Shown here: piece by piece, positions 59,421 to 64,000 of the stretch
Numbering within the stretch: position 1 is the stretch's first letter
How the letters are laid out: each line of letters opens with the position of its first letter
From: Pterobdella sp. o SKG-2022
Lineage: Eukaryota; Annelida; Clitellata; Hirudinida; Piscicolidae
Direction: 5' to 3'
Assembly: GCA_964035795.1 (NCBI GenBank)
Contig: OZ038324.1
Location: 4,584,680-4,648,679, forward strand
DNA length: 64,000 nt
Notes under the pieces: generated by a model
Database searches by the model: none
What the model saw: the letters and a program-made list of their open reading frames with translations, nothing else
Told to the model about the DNA's origin: nothing
Made by a program: the position numbers and the translations under genes

Positions 59421-62400
59421 GGTGCAATAATTTCGAAGGTATAATACCTTAATTGTATGCAACATTTACAAAAATATTATACCTCACTTGTATGGAATAC
59501 CGTATTGTGTATTTGTATTTATACCATGAATAAAGTTTTTTCAATGTGCATATTATCTCGCAGTTTTTGGCGTTATAATGGATTTTCTACGGATTGCTCC
59601 TTGTTGTATTTGATGTTATAGAATAAACAGGTATTTTTTCATTTGAGTTTTTCCTGTGTATGAATGTTTTTGCAAATAGCTTTAATGTTTAAAAACTTAT
59701 TTCTTGTTTATTTTGGCGTTCTATAAATTTACATCACCATATTTATTGTCTATTTTATTGTCTATTTTTTATAGTTTTTAATATTTATCTTCTTATTTTC
59801 AATTTTGTTTCCTTCATTGTTTATATAGAAATATATAATTTCTATATAAACAATACTAGCGCTACAGTTAGTAATAACAGTTATTATTTCTTTTATTTTT
59901 TATTTTGATTATACTAATAAAGCTACTACTAATAGTAATAATATGAGCGAGTTTTATATAAATATTATTGAAGAGACTATAAACATTTCTCTTATACAAA
60001 ATAATATTTATATCTCTTCCAATGAATAATCTTTTAATAACACTGGCTTTTGGAACCTGCTTTGAATCATTATAACAATTGTCTTTTTAATATAACTAGT
60101 TACCTGATATAGAATATATCGAAAAGCTTCGTTAAAATAAAAAATTCGATTTTTTCCGTGTTTTTATGAGCCACTCATAGTAAGTTATCGTTATAAATGT
60201 ATGAATTATAGTTAAAATAATATGATTAAATTTCTCAATAGCTCCGTGTGTGATATTTACAGTTATATTTTCAAGAGGTAAGAACGAAAATACATCATGT
60301 TAAAGATAACTAATCTTATTTGAATTATAAGCTTTGATAATGGATTTGAATCAAAATTAAATATAAAAAAAATAGAAAAATAAATACAAAAAAATTGAAT
60401 ACAAAAATAAATATAAAAAAATTAACTTAAAAACTAAATATAAAAAAATACATAATTAATTCGAGTAAAAACTCACTAAGTTGAATGAAAAATTATCAAC
60501 CATATTGTTTCTGGGCTCACCCTCGTATCACAACTGTTATTGTGTTCATTTTATATTTTTAAATTTATTTTTAATCTTTGGTGAGCAACAGACATGATAT
60601 TTATGGTAATTAGATTATTTTATGCACCGTGAGTGATATTGAATGATTTTGTGAGGGATAGTCGGTGTACGATGAACTCTATATAGATAGATAACTTAGT
60701 ATTGATGACGTGGTTAGCATATTAAATGATACATCAAAGTCTTATCCTAAACCGGCCATCAACGCTTCACGGGTTATTGATTTCAATTCAAAGTTGAGTG
60801 TATCGATTATTTATCATTCATTCACTTTTATACCTGATGTTTTGAAGTGTTTACTTTCTCTCTCGATGCTTTCATTATGAATTATTTTAGTTTTATTGAA
60901 GCTTTTAAATGGTGGTAGCTTTATTACGCAGTCGACATGGCTTTCAATATAAAGTAGGCCTGCAGTCAAAAAAACATACGATAAAAAATCATATCACAAA
61001 AATACTAATTTATAAAATAAATTAATTTGACTTAATTAATAATCTTTCAAAAAAATAAAATAAAAAAAAGAAAAAATTGTAAAAAAATGGCTGAAAAGAT
61101 CAAAAAGTTTAACTTTTAATGCTTTGTCATACATGGCCGCCAGATGCTTGGCAGTGCTAATTATTTAATTGCCTGGATTAAAAAGTATTTATTTTTAATT
61201 GCTGCCTTTTTTTTCATTTTTTAATTATTTTATTCATAATTTTTAATTATTTTATTTTTATGAGGGTTCCCATTGATGACATTGCTATTGTCTTGTGTCA
61301 ATATCGATAGTTATTTTATTGTTTTTTCAAACCAATTTTATTTTTCGATATTTAGTTTTACCATTTATTACTGTCCAATGTTTTCTTGCTGCAATTATTT
61401 TTGTGCTGTGCTTTAGCATGCTTCGACGACAATCGACTTTTGTGCACTAAGTATTTTGAATAAGTACAACAAGCATCACCAATTGCGGGCGATTAAGTTA
61501 TCAAGTTTTTGAAGTCATGGGGAATTAGAGAAAGAAAATAAAGAAAAAACAGTCACTAAAGATTAAAAACAATAACGATATAGATTGAAAAGAACTCTTA
61601 AAATGAAAACAAAATTACAATAATCAATATTAATACACAAAAATTGGTACTACTAAACATAAAGAAATAAAAATGATGAATTTCAATGTAAACATTGGGG
61701 AAACCACGCAAAAGGTCAGCAAAAACATGAGATAAACAGTTAATATTTGTAACTAAATAATAATTTTTTTTACCATAAAAATAATAATTATTATTTCTGT
61801 TATTATTTATTTATTTATTTTATTATTCATTTTTTTTTATCGATATTATTATTATTATTTTTTTTATTACCTCATATATTTTAAAGTCATTGAGCTTACA
61901 TCTGTCTAGAGTCACTAAAGCTTATGTTTCAGAACTTTATCTTTTATTTATTTTTTTTTGTTATATTTTTTTGTTTTATTTTTAGTTTGTTATTTTTATT
62001 AATTATTATTTTTTTTTAATATTTTTTATTTACATTTCTCATTTAAATTACTATTTTAAAATAATTTATTTTTAAAAATATATTTATCAACATACTCAAC
62101 TTTCATCAACAAAGCTTCTCATCCTAATCGCTACAACTTTTCAACGCAAAAAACACCGACACCTTTTAACTTCGATATATCTTTTAAAAATCGTTTTCCA
62201 TCAATCATCCAGCTACAGGTGACAATATAACTCTGAACAAAGCCATTAAAATATTAAAATTAGTTAAATTCTTTGATAACCATGTCGCTTTTGCTTTTAG
62301 ACGTTTGACTTTTTAATCGCATCTTTTGACATTCCGATTTTCATGTTTAAATCCATTTCGGAGTTTTAACGATTTTTTTTAAATTTTGTTTTTTTTTAGG

Positions 62401-63741
62401 TAGAGTTAACTATAAATTTTATTTCTTTTTGTTTTATTACCAATGTAAACAAAAATAGTTTAATTGAGTAAGACTTGTCTTTGAAATGTTTTTGTCGGTC
62501 AAAAGACAAGCCAAACTTAAATTAAGACTCCAAGTGGAGCGGTTTTGAATAGAGTTTGCTTCTTACAATAACAAATCCTTTATTCTTGAGCTACCATTGT
62601 TGTGTTTCACATTGTTCATTTTTGATTTATCACCCAGATCTATATACAAGTGATGAGTTATTTTGATAAATTTTCTAAAAACGAGGGTTCATTAACCAGA
62701 TCTTTTTGGTAAATATAACTAAAGAAAACTTATGAAGTTGTACTTATGAAAGTCTTCACCGATTAATGGCCAATTATATTGTTTTTAATACATTATTATT
62801 ACCCAATAAAAATCAAAATAATTAAACTCAATAAATGTGTAAAATAACGAGTAATGTCAAAATTTTGGTAATGGTTAGTATGGCAGGTTTGTGAATAATT
62901 TCCGTAGTTATGTTTATTTTGCTGGGGCACAAAAAACAGATTCTAAGAAAACAGGCGTTTTCTTCTAAACCGTTTATACTGTCGTTTCGATGCTTGTTTA
63001 AAGTTTGAGACAAAAAACAGACATCATTAGAGATATTTTTTTTGGTTCTTAAGGCAAAGAGTTAATTTTGAAATATAAATAGGTTATGGTAAATTTAAAG
63101 ATGTGGAAATTTTATGAATGCTGTTAACAAATTAGATGAATCATTTGAGACAAAACTAAATTTTAAAATTTTCAAAAAATAGTAAAATTTGGAATAAAAT
63201 AAAAATTTTAAAAAGAAGAAAAACAGAGAATAAGATAAAAATACATTAAAATATAATCCTTAACGGATAATAACTGGGATTTTTGAGGCTATGTTCGATA
63301 GAGTGGTAAAACCAATTTTGCATGCACACATGCTACTAATGCTTTTAAAGCAGCTTCTCAAGGCTTGAGAAAAAAAAAATAATATATAAATTTTTAAAAT
63401 ATTTTTGTAAGATTGTTTTGGTCCAAAAATTGACTGATTTTAACGCATTCTATTTTTGTTAATAGAAATATATACATTCAATTAGTCCTAATATATATTA
63501 AATAAAGTCCATTATGAAAAAATACGTTAAAAATAGATTTAAAATCATGGGCAGTCATATCTGGTCTCAAAAGCATTCAAGACTTTAAGCTTGAGTAAAA
63601 TGTGAAAATGGCAAAACTAGATGAATGTACGACCGATTAAATAAGTTTAAAATGAATCAAAATTGAAATAAACTTTGAAAGAATTCAAATACGCATTAAC
63701 AAAAAACTAATTAAAACAGTAGTGAAGTCAAGGATGGTGCT

Positions 63742-64000
63742 CTAACAGGCGTAGAAACTGATATAATTGGAGTTAAGATTGTCATTAACTCCTTGAGATT
63801 TGTTGAATCGTGTGTATGTCTCGTTAGATTTAACAACATGGCAGCTTTTCGGTGGGTTGATCAACCGTTTGACGATGAGATCCCCACTTCTGATGCCTTC
63901 TGCGGGCATCTTGCGCTGCATCGTGACGTTGTCGACGTAGCAGCCTGTCTCAGTGTCAATCAACTTGCGTCTCACTGCCTCCAACAGACTCACAAACTCC
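63742..64000 (-). CDS. plakin-repeat protein, partial (runs off the right edge)
   Basis: The minus strand is open from the window edge and reads SLLEAVRRKLIDTETG, then CYVDNVTMQRKMPAEGIRSG and DLIVKRLINPP. This matches one plakin repeat (LLEA...LIDPETG...A...GLI) as in plectin, desmoplakin and the plakin-repeat isoforms of fly Shot and worm VAB-10. These are cytoskeletal linkers; the repeats bind intermediate filaments. The frame stops at 63742, but a donor (GGA then GTTAAT) near 63793 suggests the exon ends there and the last 15 or so residues are intronic. The rest of the gene lies to the right. If the transcript continues left, its later exons are in the AT-rich 57-63.7 kb region, where I saw none. 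Confidence 0.65.
   Translation of the reverse strand, partial: EFVSLLEAVRRKLIDTETGCYVDNVTMQRKMPAEGIRSGDLIVKRLINPPKSCHVVKSNETYTRFNKSQGVNDNLNSNYISFYAC

Larger units (their letters stand above)
56674..63741. other. about 7 kb AT-rich region without a recognised gene
   Basis: Between the start of the receptor kinase and the end of the plakin-repeat gene, both on the minus strand. It contains (TG)n at 57134-57151, (GGT)n at 57536-57561, (AAT)n at about 57708-57750, a degenerate tandem array at about 59196-59420 and long ATT/TTTA tracts around 61780-62030. A GC-richer patch at 57363-57540 has no long frame in either direction. The receptor promoter should lie just above 56673 and the 3' UTR of the plakin gene just below 63742. 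Confidence 0.5.

Noticed and set aside
1..64000. CRISPR arrays, operons or bacterial-type promoters.
   Set aside because: Nothing of this kind is present; the sequence is eukaryotic with spliced genes.

Overview
The window is animal nuclear DNA. It has spliced genes with GT-AG introns, an AT-rich background (roughly 70% A+T by eye), many microsatellites, a decayed non-LTR retrotransposon and tRNA-derived repeats. The gene families are metazoan: neuroligin-type cholinesterase-like proteins, an FGFR-type receptor tyrosine kinase, TRIM-NHL proteins, a trypsin-fold protein and a plakin repeat. It is an invertebrate bilaterian by gene content; I cannot name the species. I joined the exons by eye using splice phase, and for each complete model below the reading frame closes without a frameshift unless stated.

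Layout from left to right. (1) Neuroligin-like gene A, + strand, 1915-12896, 10 exons; the signal-peptide exon was not found. (2) A five-exon gene for a 161-residue coiled-coil protein, + strand, 15363-16555, which I cannot name. (3) A TRIM-NHL gene, - strand, 17115-21710, with RING, B-box, coiled coil and NHL propeller. (4) Neuroligin-like gene B, + strand, 24982-36512, a paralog of A with the same ten-exon structure; a 5'-truncated LINE reverse transcriptase lies in its second intron. (5) A trypsin-fold gene, + strand, 38264-40071, with catalytic His and Ser replaced, so a pseudoprotease. (6) A 1718-residue protein, + strand, 40517-46546, ending in an NHL propeller that is paralogous to the TRIM-NHL gene but has no RING or B-box and carries long Asn/Cys-rich insertions. 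(7) An FGFR-like receptor tyrosine kinase, - strand, 56673 down to 47845 or 47275, with signal peptide, three Ig domains, TM segment and complete kinase. (8) About 7 kb of AT-rich, repeat-rich DNA without a recognisable gene. (9) The end of a plakin-repeat gene, - strand, running off the right edge.

The genes do not form an operon or one pathway. Neuroligins and the FGFR-like receptor are cell-surface adhesion and signalling proteins, plakins are cytoskeletal linkers and TRIM-NHL proteins are usually ubiquitin ligases or RNA regulators. The two most striking features are evolutionary. The neuroligin pair is a mosaic of nearly identical and strongly diverged blocks, with block edges inside exons, which suggests patchy gene conversion. 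The NHL pair shows a propeller moved out of a TRIM context, with one visibly shared intron position.
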